A stretch of 64,000 nucleotides of DNA from Kitasatospora sp. MAA4 (GCF_029893355.1 NZ_JARZAI010000005.1:1-64000), one strand, 5' to 3'; shown: positions 49,810-57,497, counted from the stretch's first letter. The notes: generated from the sequence alone by a model not told the origin. Made by a program: numbers and translations.

Positions 49810-50211
49810 ATGAACACCACCGACCCGGCCCACCCGGCCCACCCGGCCCACCCGGCCGACGCACTGGCCGAGGTCGTCGGCGCCTACGTCGCGGCGGTCA
49901 ACGCCTTCGACCTGGATGCCATCATGGCGACCTTCTCCGACGACGCCCTGGTCAACGACGTGCGACGCGAGTTCGTCGGCACCGCCTCGATCCGCGCCTG
50001 GGCGAGCCGCGAGATCGTCGGCGACAAGGTCACCATGGACGTGACGGAGATCGTGCGCCGCGACGCCCTGACGATCCTGCGGGCGCGCTACGACGGCGAG
50101 TACGACAAGACGAACCTGCCCGACGAGCTGGTGCTCACCAACTACCTCACGGTCGCCGACGGCAGGATCACCTCCCTGATCATCATCCACAACGCCCCGG
50201 CTCCCTACTGA
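49810..50211 (+). CDS. SnoaL/NTF2-like protein
   Basis: 133 aa from ATG 49810 with GGAAGGA upstream. After an AHPAHPAHPA repeat the NTF2-like cone fold is seen: LAEVVGAYVAAVNAFDLDAI, MATFSDDALVNDVRREFVGT and a C-terminal LTNYLTVADGRITSLIIIHN. Members are isomerases, hydrolases or ligand-binding proteins. It is the first gene after the MerR-type promoter and is followed 23 bp later by an ABM-domain gene, forming a small inducible operon. Confidence 0.85.
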   Translation: MNTTDPAHPAHPAHPADALAEVVGAYVAAVNAFDLDAIMATFSDDALVNDVRREFVGTASIRAWASREIVGDKVTMDVTEIVRRDALTILRARYDGEYDKTNLPDELVLTNYLTVADGRITSLIIIHNAPAPY

Positions 50212-50234
50212 ACCCGAGGCCAAGGAGGCACCCC

Positions 50235-50561
50235 GTGAGCACGCTGGTCATCACCGAACTCCTCTCCCAACCCGGCCGCGGCGACGACGTCGCGAACCTG
50301 CTGCTGGACATCCTGGGCGAGAGCCTCGAACACGAGGGCTGCGAGGAGGTCCGCATCCTGCGCGACCAGGGCGACCCCGACCACGTCGCGGGCCTGACCC
50401 AGTGGACCGAGGCGCACCACTACACCGACTACCTCGCCTGGCGCACCACCCACGGCTTCACCGCCACCTTCGAAGCCATGCTCACCCGCCCCCTGGTGAT
50501 CCACTACTACGACGAGATCTACCGGGGCCAGGGCAACGCAGCACGCACAGCTCGCCGATAG
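50235..50561 (+). CDS. Antibiotic-biosynthesis-monooxygenase (ABM) domain protein
   Basis: 108 aa from GTG 50235 with AAGGAGG upstream. It shows the ferredoxin-like ABM pattern: TLVITELLSQPGRGDDVANL, LEHEGCEEVRILRDQGDPDH and TQWTEAHHYTDYLAWRTTHG. Family members are cofactor-free monooxygenases or small quinone/heme-related enzymes. It is in one operon with the SnoaL-like gene, probably controlled by the divergent MerR protein. Confidence 0.85.
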   Translation: MSTLVITELLSQPGRGDDVANLLLDILGESLEHEGCEEVRILRDQGDPDHVAGLTQWTEAHHYTDYLAWRTTHGFTATFEAMLTRPLVIHYYDEIYRGQGNAARTARR

Positions 50562-50608
50562 CCTCTCGGACGTGTGGGCCGTCGGCGAGCTCCTACACTG
50601 ATGTGCCG

Positions 50609-51391
50609 TCAGCACGCACTTACAGCAGTCGGGCCCGCGCAGCCTCGCATTCGGGATCTCAGCACGTCGACCTCACAGCCGGGCGCGAAGGGGTCGAATC
50701 CGTGCTCGATCAGCCAGCGAACTGCCAGCAGGCTTCGCAACGACCACCACGCGTGGATCACATCGAGGTCGACGTCGGTGCCATAGCCGGCGATGACGTC
50801 GTCGAGGTGCTCCTCGTGTCCGAGCGTGAAGGTGGCGAGGTCGTACAGGGCGTCACCCTGGCCCGCCTCGGACCAGTCGATGATGCCGGTGACCTCGCCG
50901 CCGTCGACGAAGACGTGCGCGATCTGCAGGTCGCCGTGCGTGAACGCCGGAGTCCACGGGCGGAGTGCGGCCTCGGCGACCTGGCGGTTGCGGGTGACCA
51001 GGTCAGCGGGCAGGACACCATTCGTCACGAGCAACTCGCACTCGTCGTCGAGTTCCGCCGCAAGCGCGACGATGCTCCGGCCGGCCCGGCCGGGCCGGGG
51101 CGGTAGCGGCGCGTCGTGCAGCTTCCGGATGGCGGCGCCCGCCGCGGCCCACGCCGCCGGCAACCCGGTCGACGGCCCGCCGAGGCGCCCAAGCGTCGTC
51201 CCCGGGAGCGCGGCGAGCGCGAGCACGGGCGGCTTGCGCCACAGGACCTCCGGCGTCGGGACCGGCGCGAGGGACATCGCCTCGACCTCGACGTCGATGC
51301 GCGCCTGATCGGCGTCCACCTTCAGGAACACATCGCCGACGCGCAGGGTCGCACGCTCGGAATGGGCGACGACGACTTTGACCTCATCCAT
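50609..51391 (-). CDS. APH-family phosphotransferase
   Basis: 260 aa from ATG 51391. It has the aminoglycoside phosphotransferase/choline-kinase fold: Brenner loop FTHGDLQIAHVFVDGG and the Mg-binding GIIDWSEAGQGD. The Asn usual after HGDxxxx is His here, a variant that I believe is common in actinobacterial members, so activity is still likely. The N-lobe is short, without a clear P-loop Lys motif beyond DVFLKVDADQ. The substrate cannot be predicted; resistance is possible but unproven. Confidence 0.82.
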   Translation of the reverse strand: MDEVKVVVAHSERATLRVGDVFLKVDADQARIDVEVEAMSLAPVPTPEVLWRKPPVLALAALPGTTLGRLGGPSTGLPAAWAAAGAAIRKLHDAPLPPRPGRAGRSIVALAAELDDECELLVTNGVLPADLVTRNRQVAEAALRPWTPAFTHGDLQIAHVFVDGGEVTGIIDWSEAGQGDALYDLATFTLGHEEHLDDVIAGYGTDVDLDVIHAWWSLRSLLAVRWLIEHGFDPFAPGCEVDVLRSRMRGCAGPTAVSAC

Positions 51392-51421
51392 GGGCGACCA
51401 GTATGAGCTGTAGGCGTACGG

Positions 51422-51638
51422 CTCCCGCGCGAACCGCGTCTACCTGCGCAGACGAGGTATCGGCTGCATGATCCCGGAGAAACGCGACCAGATCGCGAAC
51501 CGCAAGAAGCGCGGTTCCCACGGGGGCCGGCCACCGAAGTTCGACAAGGACGACTACAAGGAGCGCCCCAGGTATGACAACTTGACCGTTCGCTATGAGG
51601 CAACCGTGCTGGTCGCAGCCATAAACGAGTGGCTATGA
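51422..51638 (+). pseudogene. Remnant of an IS5-family transposase C-terminus
   Basis: One frame, with no start, reads VYLRRRGIGCMIPEKRDQIA, then RKKRGSHGGRPPKFDKDDYK and, after KER, a jump to YDNLTVRYEATVLVAAINEW-L-stop. This is the C-terminal part of IS5-type DDE transposases, but the segment around the catalytic Glu (normally N-x-x-ER-x-x-N-x-LKQ) is missing, so an internal deletion has occurred as well as loss of the N-terminus. It lies between the APH gene and a small gene whose ATG overlaps the remnant's stop. Confidence 0.85.
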
Positions 51639-51946
51639 ACGTCATCCGCTGCGATCATGCGGCAGTGAACGCAGGCCTTCCCGACGGGTGGACGATCGAG
51701 CGGGTGCGCTCCGCATCAGGGGACCCCGAAGCGGCCCTGCTCTCCCCTGAACGACTCGTCGTCGTTGAAGAGTACGGCCGTGCCGACTACACCCCTCTCC
51801 AGCCCGACGTCATCCTCTCCTTCCATGACCTGTGCCTCGTGAGAGCCGGCGACGACTGGCTTATGGGGCAGCTCGGCACCGACGGCTCAGTCATCTGCTG
51901 GGCCTCCTACGGCCCTGACCTTGGCGAAGCCATCCGAGGGCTGTGA
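51635..51946 (+). CDS. Hypothetical protein, 103 aa
   Basis: From ATG 51635, overlapping the stop of the transposase remnant (ATGA). It is an acidic, soluble protein with NAGLPDGWTIERVRSASG, EYGRADYTPLQPDVILSFHD and WASYGPDLGEAIRGL, and no TM. The composition resembles small immunity-like or DUF proteins but I do not recognise it. No dedicated ribosome site is evident. Expression may depend on read-through from the old element, or it may once have been a neighbour of it. Confidence 0.55.
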   Translation: MNVIRCDHAAVNAGLPDGWTIERVRSASGDPEAALLSPERLVVVEEYGRADYTPLQPDVILSFHDLCLVRAGDDWLMGQLGTDGSVICWASYGPDLGEAIRGL

Positions 51947-51997
51947 GTTGTCAGGCAGCTGTCCTGATCGCTTTTGAAACAGGCCCTGGTTTGTCGT

Positions 51998-52375
51998 TTA
52001 TGGTCCGAATGGCCGCTGGACGGGCTGGCTGACGCCGGCTTCGGGTGTTCCTGCCGGTGCTGGAGTCATCGTTGCGCCCCAGGCGCCCAGCGCGCGAATC
52101 GCGGGCTCGAGGCTGAGGCCTGTGTCGGTCAGTGTGTACTCCACGCGTGGGGGGACCTCCGCGTAGATGACGCGCAGGACCAGCCCGTGCTCCTCCAGGG
52201 AGCGCAACCGGTCGGTGAGGGTCTTGGGGCTGATGCCGACGAGCGAGGTCCGCAGCTCTGTGAAGCGCTTGGTGCCGCCGAGCAGGTCACGGATCACGAG
52301 CATCGTCCACCTGCCGTCGAGGATCTGCACGGCCCGGGCCACCGGGCAGCCGTCGTCGGCGCATTCCTCATCCAT
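51998..52375 (-). CDS. HxlR-family winged-helix regulator
   Basis: 125 aa from ATG 52375. It has the HxlR pattern: CPVARAVQILDGRWTMLVIR, DLLGGTKRFTELRTSLVGIS, PKTLTDRLRSLEEHGLVLR and the wing EVPPRVEYTLTDTGLSLEPA. The N-terminal Cys residues (ECADDGCPVA) may be redox-sensing, as in some HxlR proteins. It is divergent from a membrane protein gene; the A/T-richer spacer 52395-52435 with repeated AGTTCA/GTTCAC motifs is the likely operator. Confidence 0.9.
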   Translation of the reverse strand: MDEECADDGCPVARAVQILDGRWTMLVIRDLLGGTKRFTELRTSLVGISPKTLTDRLRSLEEHGLVLRVIYAEVPPRVEYTLTDTGLSLEPAIRALGAWGATMTPAPAGTPEAGVSQPVQRPFGP

Positions 52376-52427
52376 GACATCTCCCTGCTCGGACCCAATA
52401 GTTCAGTTACGGATACTAGTTCACTCT

Positions 52428-52458
52428 TTGACAATCGACCCTGGTGCTCGCCTACCGT
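52428..52458 (+). promoter_or_regulatory. Candidate promoter for the membrane protein at 52495
   Basis: A consensus TTGACA at 52428-52433 with TACCGT at 52453-52458 (19-bp spacer, longer than ideal). It lies next to the repeated GTTCA motifs between the HxlR gene and its divergent neighbour. Confidence 0.4.
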
Positions 52459-52494
52459 CACGGCATCGTCCACCTGCTGAACGGAGCATCACCC

Positions 52495-52884
52495 GTGCGA
52501 GCACTACGCATCACCCTTGTCACCGTCGGAGTCTTCCAGCTGGTCCTGGGGGCACTGTTCCTGCTGGCACCCGTGGCAGGCGCCGGGGCGCTGGGCCTGC
52601 GCCCGGCAGCACCCTCGTGGGCGAACTGGCTGTTCGCGATGATGGCCGGCCGCTTCCTCGGCTATGCCTACGGCATGTTCACCGCGGCGCGGGCACCGCG
52701 CCTGCGCGTCGGCTGGATCGACACGATGATCGTCATCCAGGCCATCGACTGGATCGCCACGCTCGCCTACCTGGCCGGCGGAGACCTGAGCCTGAGCCAG
52801 GTCAGCACCGCCGCGTTCGCGCCGGCGCTCTTCATCGGCGCGCTCCTGTGGTTCCACCCGCGCCGACTGCCGGCCAACCGCTGA
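52495..52884 (+). CDS. Four-helix membrane protein (DoxX-like size), probable HxlR target
   Basis: 129 aa from GTG 52495 with GGAG upstream; GTG 52444 is an alternative. Four hydrophobic stretches: ITLVTVGVFQLVLGALFLLA, ANWLFAMMAGRFLGYAYGMF, DTMIVIQAIDWIATLAYLAG and AFAPALFIGALLWFHP. It is divergent from the HxlR regulator. The family is not firmly recognised. A methyltransferase gene follows after 27 bp in the same direction. Confidence 0.7.
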   Translation: MRALRITLVTVGVFQLVLGALFLLAPVAGAGALGLRPAAPSWANWLFAMMAGRFLGYAYGMFTAARAPRLRVGWIDTMIVIQAIDWIATLAYLAGGDLSLSQVSTAAFAPALFIGALLWFHPRRLPANR

Positions 52885-52911
52885 CCGCCGACCACAGCCG
52901 AGGAGTCCCCC

Positions 52912-53646
52912 ATGCGCCGCACCTACCGCACGCTCTACCGGCTGGGCATCGTTCCCTGGGACCAGCCAGGGGCGCCGGCCCCTCTAGTCGACATCGTCGA
53001 GGGCCCGACAGCGCTGCCACCCGCCCAGGCCCTCGACCTCGGATGCGGTACCGGCCGCCAGGCCCACTACCTCGCCGCGCACGGCTGGTCGGTCACGGCC
53101 GTCGACTACGCGCCCGAGGCCATCGCCACTGCCCGCCGCAGCCATTCGCAGGGCCACGTCGTCTGGCGTGTCGCGGACGTGACCGAGCCCGGTGCGGTCG
53201 ACCCCGACGGCCGACTCGCCGGTGCCACCTCACTCCTGCTCGACAACGGCTGCCTGCACGGGGTCCCGGTGGGACGCAGGACGGGTTGGGCCACCACGGT
53301 CAGCACCCTTGCCGCACCAGGGGCCGTCCTCCTGGTGCGCGCCGCGCCGCGCCGACGCCGCGGTATCGGACCCCGCGGGATCGACGAGAGCGAGATCACC
53401 GCGCTCCTCGCCCGCCGTTGGCGACCGCTCGTAGCACTCGAGTCGACCTGGTTCTCCTACGCTCTGCTGCCAGCAAGTCCCCTGCCGAGCCAGGACACAG
53501 TGGGCGATCCCACGGCCCCTGCCGTCGAGGCAGCTGACCGGGGCGACCCAGGAGACCTGGTCGATCCGGGGGTGAGCTCGTTCGAGGGCAGGGGCCGCTC
53601 CCACAGCGGCTTCGGATCCCCGCCGCTCGGCAGGTGGTCGACCTGA
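52912..53646 (+). CDS. Class I SAM methyltransferase with aberrant C-terminus
   Basis: 244 aa from ATG 52912. Motif I ALDLGCGTGRQAHYLAAHGW, acidic VTAVDYAPEAIATAR and motif IV-like LLLDNGCLHGVPVGRR show a SAM-dependent methyltransferase. The expected end is near WFSYALLPAS (53475); the last 55 or so residues are Asp/Gly/Pro-rich and run antisense into the transposase remnant that begins at 53601. I infer that an insertion/deletion event replaced the natural stop. The substrate is unknown. Confidence 0.75.
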   Translation: MRRTYRTLYRLGIVPWDQPGAPAPLVDIVEGPTALPPAQALDLGCGTGRQAHYLAAHGWSVTAVDYAPEAIATARRSHSQGHVVWRVADVTEPGAVDPDGRLAGATSLLLDNGCLHGVPVGRRTGWATTVSTLAAPGAVLLVRAAPRRRRGIGPRGIDESEITALLARRWRPLVALESTWFSYALLPASPLPSQDTVGDPTAPAVEAADRGDPGDLVDPGVSSFEGRGRSHSGFGSPPLGRWST

Positions 53647-54057
53647 AGGCGGATGACGGTTCCGGCGATGATCGGCAGGTCGCCCTCGTAGTCCTCCCAC
53701 GCGGCGCGGCGGGTCAGGCGCGGGTGCAGCTTGTCCCACGCCTTCGCCTCGGCGGTGCCGTAGCGGGTGGTCACCGTTGTGGTGGTGGCGATGGTGCCGC
53801 CCCACGTGGCAGGGTTCTTGAAGACGAACTCGCCGCCGTGCTTCGGGGGCCGCCCATTGATGCCGTGCCACCGCGGCGGTGCCGGGCGGCGCATCACACG
53901 GTCCGAGCGCAGGCGCCCGAGCACCTCCACGGGCAGGTCCCGCAGTAAGTGGGCCAGGCGCTGGGCGTCCAGGATCGCGGTCCACGAGGTCCGCCCGGTC
54001 TCCAGGGCGGCGATCACGGAGTAGGGCCAGAAGTGGCCGCTGGAGAAGAGATGGACC
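53601..54057 (-). pseudogene. Decayed transposase (DDE, NF041680-like)
   Basis: The minus frame reads HFWPYSVIAALETGRTSWTA, then an early jump to LAHLLRDLPVEVLGRLRSDR, VMRRPAPPRWHGINGRPPKH, TRYGTAEAKAWDKLHPRLTR and GTVIRLQVDHLPSGGDPKPL-W, where homology stops. This is the middle of a streptomycete DDE transposase; the N-terminus, a stretch between the first two segments and the C-terminal catalytic part are gone. Its left end coincides with the odd tail of the methyltransferase. Confidence 0.8.
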
Positions 54058-54080
54058 CGCCAGACGCCTGTCAGTAGGTT
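54052..54080 (+). promoter_or_regulatory. Promoter of the MBL-fold gene at the transposase scar
   Basis: TGGACC (54052-54057), 17-bp spacer, TAGGTT (54075-54080), then 6 bases to ATG 54087. Spacing and position fit a leaderless transcript. The -35 lies at the edge of the transposase remnant. Confidence 0.65.
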
Positions 54081-54086
54081 GATCAG

Positions 54087-54707
54087 ATGCGTCTGACCAA
54101 GTACGGCCATGCCTGCGTGCGCCTTGAAGCCGGCGATCGAGTACTCGTGATCGATCCGGGCACTTTGTCCGAGATGGAGTCGCTTTCCGACGCCGATGCC
54201 TTGCTCATCACTCATGAGCACGACGACCACATCGACGTCGACAAGCTGAGAGCAGCCCGCGCCGGCAACCCTGCACTGACCGTCCACACGTATGCCTCGC
54301 TGGCCGCGGTCCTCGGCGACGGGGTGACGGCGGTCGCACCGGGTGACACGTTCAGCGCGGCCGGGTTCACGGTGCGCGCGGTCGGCGGTGAGCATGCCGA
54401 GATCATCGATGGCCTGCCGGGCTGTCCCAACCTCGGCTTCATCGTGGACGGCGTCTACCATCCCGGGGATTCGCTGTTCGTCCCCGACCAAGCGGTCGAC
54501 ACACTGTTGGTCCCGGCGTCGGGTCCGTGGCTCAAGCTCGCCGAGGCCATCGAGTTCGTCCGGGCAGTCAGCCCGGCTCGGGCATTCCCCATCCACGACG
54601 CCAATCTCAGCGAGGTGGGCCGGGACAACTTCGACGGGTGGCTGGAGGAGAAGGGACGGACCGACTACGCACGCATCCCGTTGGGCGGATCCGTCAATCT
54701 CTGCTAG
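54087..54707 (+). CDS. MBL-fold metal-dependent hydrolase (UlaG-like)
   Basis: 206 aa from ATG 54087, apparently leaderless. Metallo-beta-lactamase motifs: LTKYGHACVRLEAGDRVLVI at the start, LLITHEHDDHIDVDKL (HxHxDH), VGGEHAEI, YHPGDSLFVP (Asp ligand) and AFPIHDANLSEVG (His). This matches the UlaG-like/L-ascorbate-6-phosphate lactonase-related subgroup; the real substrate is unknown. It converges with the PIMT-like gene, overlapping by 14 bp. Confidence 0.88.
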   Translation: MRLTKYGHACVRLEAGDRVLVIDPGTLSEMESLSDADALLITHEHDDHIDVDKLRAARAGNPALTVHTYASLAAVLGDGVTAVAPGDTFSAAGFTVRAVGGEHAEIIDGLPGCPNLGFIVDGVYHPGDSLFVPDQAVDTLLVPASGPWLKLAEAIEFVRAVSPARAFPIHDANLSEVGRDNFDGWLEEKGRTDYARIPLGGSVNLC

Positions 54708-55953
54708 CACCTTCCGCCCGCAGTGCGCAGCCGCGTCGCCCTCGCTTCGAGTTCGGCGATGTCGAGTAGGCCCTGCGGGAGGCTCTCCGCACCGGAACCG
54801 GGCGGTCCGGGGTGTCCAGCCATACCGTCTGGCCGGTAGGGGTCACCGTCAGGCCGAACCGCTCGAATCCCGGGCGGCCCTGGTCCTCCCACCAGCGCCA
54901 CGCGGCGCCGACTTCGTCCCAGAGTCGGCGCGGGCCGGACTGGACGGTCTCGTACTCCGTCCGGTCGGGTTCCCAGTCTGCCGTGGCCCAGGACGTGACG
55001 GCCGTGTCGTGGATCCACAGGGTGTAGGTCCCGTCGTCGTACCGCTCGACCAGCGGGAACACTCCGGGCACCTGCACCCCGATCGCGAACATCACCGACC
55101 ACGGGCCCAGCGCCTCCGGTGAGAGGGCGCTTGCCCCCCGCTCGCCGTCCGCCGGCCAAGGCGCGGACAGATACGCCGAGCTGTCCGGACGCACGGCACG
55201 CTGCTGACGCAGCCGCATGAACGCCGAGGACGACAGGAACGGGCCACTCGCCGTCCCGTCCGCCGCGACCGTGAGCCTGACCAGCGCCTCCCCGCCGTAG
55301 TCCGGCCCCCACGGCGCGAGGATCACCCCTCCGACCGTCGACTGCTCGACCCAGGCGTGTGGCACATCGCCGACGGAGCACGTTGCCATGACGACGTCGT
55401 ACGGCGCGCCCTGCGGGTAGCCCTCAGCGCCGTCGCCGACGACGGTCAGCGGGGCGTAACCGACCCGCGCGAGCCGTCGCTGTGCCCCTGCTGCGCTCTC
55501 CTCGTCCACCTCGATGGTGACGACATTGGCCGCCCCGACGCGTTCGCAGAGGAGGGCAGAGGTCCAGCCCGTACCGGTGCCGATCTCGGCCACCCGGGCA
55601 CCCGGGGTCAGCGGCACCGCCCCGAGCATCGAAAACACCATCGTGGGCATGCTGTTGGACGTACTGGGCATGACGCCGGGCTCGTCGCCCTGGTGCTTGC
55701 CGTTGTCCCACTGGGTCGTCAGCGGAACGTCGGAGTAGACGGCACCCCACCAGGCAGCAGGATCCGTCCGCCGGTCGACGGCCCGCCCCTGCCGCACCCC
55801 GTCAGCGTGTCCTGGCCAGATGCGGTCAGGTACGAACAGGTGGCGCGGCACGTTGGTGTACGCCGGCAGCCACTGCGAGGACAGCGAGCCGTTGGCGATG
55901 AGCGCGGAGGCCAGCCGCGTACGACCCGCCTCCGCCATGTTCTCGGCATCCAT
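54694..55953 (-). CDS. PIMT-like O-methyltransferase of a RiPP (imiditide-type) locus
   Basis: 419 aa from ATG 55953, 3 bp after the precursor stop. The PIMT core has YTNVPRHLFVP, ARVAEIGTGTGWTSALLCER, VVTIEVDEESAAGAQRRLA and GDGAEGYPQGAPYDVVMATC, with a C-terminal extension (about 230-390) typical of peptide-modifying PIMT homologues. Such enzymes methylate Asp in precursor peptides, leading to aspartimide. The last 25 or so residues (RRAYSTSPNSKRGRRG onward) are read out of frame from a regulator-gene fragment, so the natural end was probably near LDTPDRPVPV. Confidence 0.85.
   Translation of the reverse strand: MDAENMAEAGRTRLASALIANGSLSSQWLPAYTNVPRHLFVPDRIWPGHADGVRQGRAVDRRTDPAAWWGAVYSDVPLTTQWDNGKHQGDEPGVMPSTSNSMPTMVFSMLGAVPLTPGARVAEIGTGTGWTSALLCERVGAANVVTIEVDEESAAGAQRRLARVGYAPLTVVGDGAEGYPQGAPYDVVMATCSVGDVPHAWVEQSTVGGVILAPWGPDYGGEALVRLTVAADGTASGPFLSSSAFMRLRQQRAVRPDSSAYLSAPWPADGERGASALSPEALGPWSVMFAIGVQVPGVFPLVERYDDGTYTLWIHDTAVTSWATADWEPDRTEYETVQSGPRRLWDEVGAAWRWWEDQGRPGFERFGLTVTPTGQTVWLDTPDRPVPVRRASRRAYSTSPNSKRGRRGCALRAEGASRD
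54719..54790 (-). other. Fragment homologous to the DUF5753 regulator gene at 60.7 kb
   Basis: In another minus frame this stretch reads SLPQGLLDIAELEARATRLR-TA, the same as residues of the regulator encoded at 60195-61046 (DNA about 60706-60775), including more than 20 identical bases. It is a recombination scar joined to the end of the PIMT-like gene. Confidence 0.8.
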
Positions 55954-55956
55954 CAA

Positions 55957-56127
55957 CTACTTGCCGTCCGCCGGGCCCTGGCCGTCGGAGGTGTTGCCAC
56001 CCTCCGAACTCCCCCCACCGCCATGCTTGTTGCCCGAGTTGCTGTCGTCCTGCTGACTGCCCCCGCTCCCGGAGCCGGTGCCCCCGCCGTGCTTGCCACC
56101 GTCGGCGTACAGCATCCATGCGCGCAT
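55957..56127 (-). CDS. Gly-rich putative RiPP precursor (56 aa)
   Basis: ATG 56127 behind GAAGGGAAG. It begins MRAWMLYADGGKHGGG, then a Gly/Ser/Asn-rich body (SQQDDSNSGNKHGGGG) and ends SDGQGPADGK. Several Asp-Gly pairs are present; Asp-Gly is the favoured site for aspartimide formation after PIMT methylation. The gene is 3 bp ahead of the PIMT-like methyltransferase. Size, context and motif suggest an imiditide-like precursor, though known members usually have one modified Asp, so the site here is open. Confidence 0.72.
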   Translation of the reverse strand: MRAWMLYADGGKHGGGTGSGSGGSQQDDSNSGNKHGGGGSSEGGNTSDGQGPADGK

Positions 56128-56222
56128 GGTCTTCCCTTCGCAGTCGGTCGGTCGGTCCAAGGATGCTTCCTCGCACCGTTGTTCTCGACTCCATCGCCTT
56201 CGACGAGGATCAGGTGGCCTGC

Positions 56223-56582
56223 TCATGACTCAGCATCATGAGCGCCACTCTCGCGCCGCCGGAGCGAGCGCCGCGCGAGCAGCCGTCCATACTCGCCAGC
56301 CTCCGGCGCAAGTTCCTCGTAGCGGTCGATCGCGTCGCCCGCGCGGACGGTGTCCGATGCACAACCCACGCACCAGTTCCGGCCGGTGTCCAGGTCGCGC
56401 AGGGCGGCGACCACTGTCTTGCACCAGGAGCAGCGCTCTGCCAGGACGACTGCGCGCAGACAGGGTTCGCACCAGTTCTGACGGGTCTCGTGGTCGTGGA
56501 AGCGCGGGTCGGCGGCGTGACAACCGTGGCACGTCCGGCGGTGCCTGCCCCAGGTGACCGACGAGCCGCCGCCGGCCCTCAG
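56223..56582 (-). CDS. Small multi-CxxC zinc-finger protein (start uncertain)
   Basis: The reading frame from about 56560 to 56223 has four CxxC knuckles: CHGC, CEPC, CSWC and CVGC, spaced to bind two zinc ions, followed by a basic/acidic tail with LAPEAGEYGRLLARRSLRRR. No ATG, GTG or TTG is found near the 5' end; a CTG at 56582 overlaps the JmjC stop (CTGA) and is the most plausible start, but this is a guess. It sits between the JmjC gene and the precursor gene, so it belongs to the same operon. Confidence 0.55.
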   Translation of the reverse strand: MRAGGGSSVTWGRHRRTCHGCHAADPRFHDHETRQNWCEPCLRAVVLAERCSWCKTVVAALRDLDTGRNWCVGCASDTVRAGDAIDRYEELAPEAGEYGRLLARRSLRRRESGAHDAES

Positions 56583-57424
56583 CGGGTTACTCCGACGACT
56601 GCCAGCTGCTGGCTGGTATGGATCTGCGCGCCGGCCCGGACCGGGTCGAGCGCCCCGAGCCACGACAGCAGGGTGGTCGCCGTGTCCGCGACGATGTCCT
56701 CGACCCGCTGCGCGCTGAGGTTCGGGGGAAGGGCCGCGCGGAGCGCCGGGTGTTCGGCGGCCTGGTCGGCGAGCTGCTGGAGGATCCAGTGTCGGGTCAA
56801 GAGCTGGACGCCGAAAGTCATGTGCAACGACGCTGCGGTCTCCGTATGCCCGTAGTGAATCCAGCCCCGGGGAATGAACAGCACCTGCCCGGCCTCCAGA
56901 CCGACCGTCATTGCGTCCCGCTCGACCCGCGCAAGCTGCTCGTCTGTGAACCCCACCCGAGTCCAGCGGTGACGGTCCAGCGGATCGGTGACGATTGGCG
57001 GATGCAGACGCCACACCTTCGCACCCTCGACCTGCGCGAGCAGGACGTGGTGGGTGTCCCAGTGCGGCCCGTAGCCGCGCGATTCGGCTGGAGTGCGATA
57101 GACGTTCGCCGTCACCGGATGACCGAGTTCGGAAGCCAACTGCCTTGCGAACGCAGTCAGCGGCGGCCAGGTCAGGTGCAGCCCGTTGAGGACCAGCGTG
57201 TACGTGGCGTGGTCCGCGTCGGGGGCGATCGCCGCAGTCGCGCCTTGATGCACCATGCCCACCTCGATCGAGCGCAGCGCGGGGTCGGCGATGATCCGTC
57301 TAGCGTCGTCCTGGGTGAACAGGGCGGCTAACGGGGGGACGCCTCGCTGATAGACCGTGGGCCGGTCGGGCCACCCGGTGAGGAACACACGCGGGTCGTC
57401 AACAAGCCATTCGAGAGCGGACAT
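56579..57424 (-). CDS. JmjC/cupin-type 2OG-Fe(II) oxygenase
   Basis: 281 aa from ATG 57424 with CGGAG upstream. It has the RoxA/JmjC-like layout: N-terminal FLTGWPDRPTVYQRGVP, metal site GYGPHWDTHHVLLAQVEGAK (H-x-D), LFIPRGWIHYGHTETAASLH (His ligand in a DSBH strand) and a C-terminal helical domain. Such enzymes hydroxylate protein or peptide side chains. It is first in the operon with the zinc-finger protein, Gly-rich precursor and PIMT-like gene, so it may modify the precursor. Confidence 0.82.
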   Translation of the reverse strand: MSALEWLVDDPRVFLTGWPDRPTVYQRGVPPLAALFTQDDARRIIADPALRSIEVGMVHQGATAAIAPDADHATYTLVLNGLHLTWPPLTAFARQLASELGHPVTANVYRTPAESRGYGPHWDTHHVLLAQVEGAKVWRLHPPIVTDPLDRHRWTRVGFTDEQLARVERDAMTVGLEAGQVLFIPRGWIHYGHTETAASLHMTFGVQLLTRHWILQQLADQAAEHPALRAALPPNLSAQRVEDIVADTATTLLSWLGALDPVRAGAQIHTSQQLAVVGVTR

Positions 57425-57497
57425 TCACGGCTCCGAATCAGAAGGGACGGGGCTCCTCACCGCCGGCACGACACGCGAGGAACCCGGTTCGGGGTGG

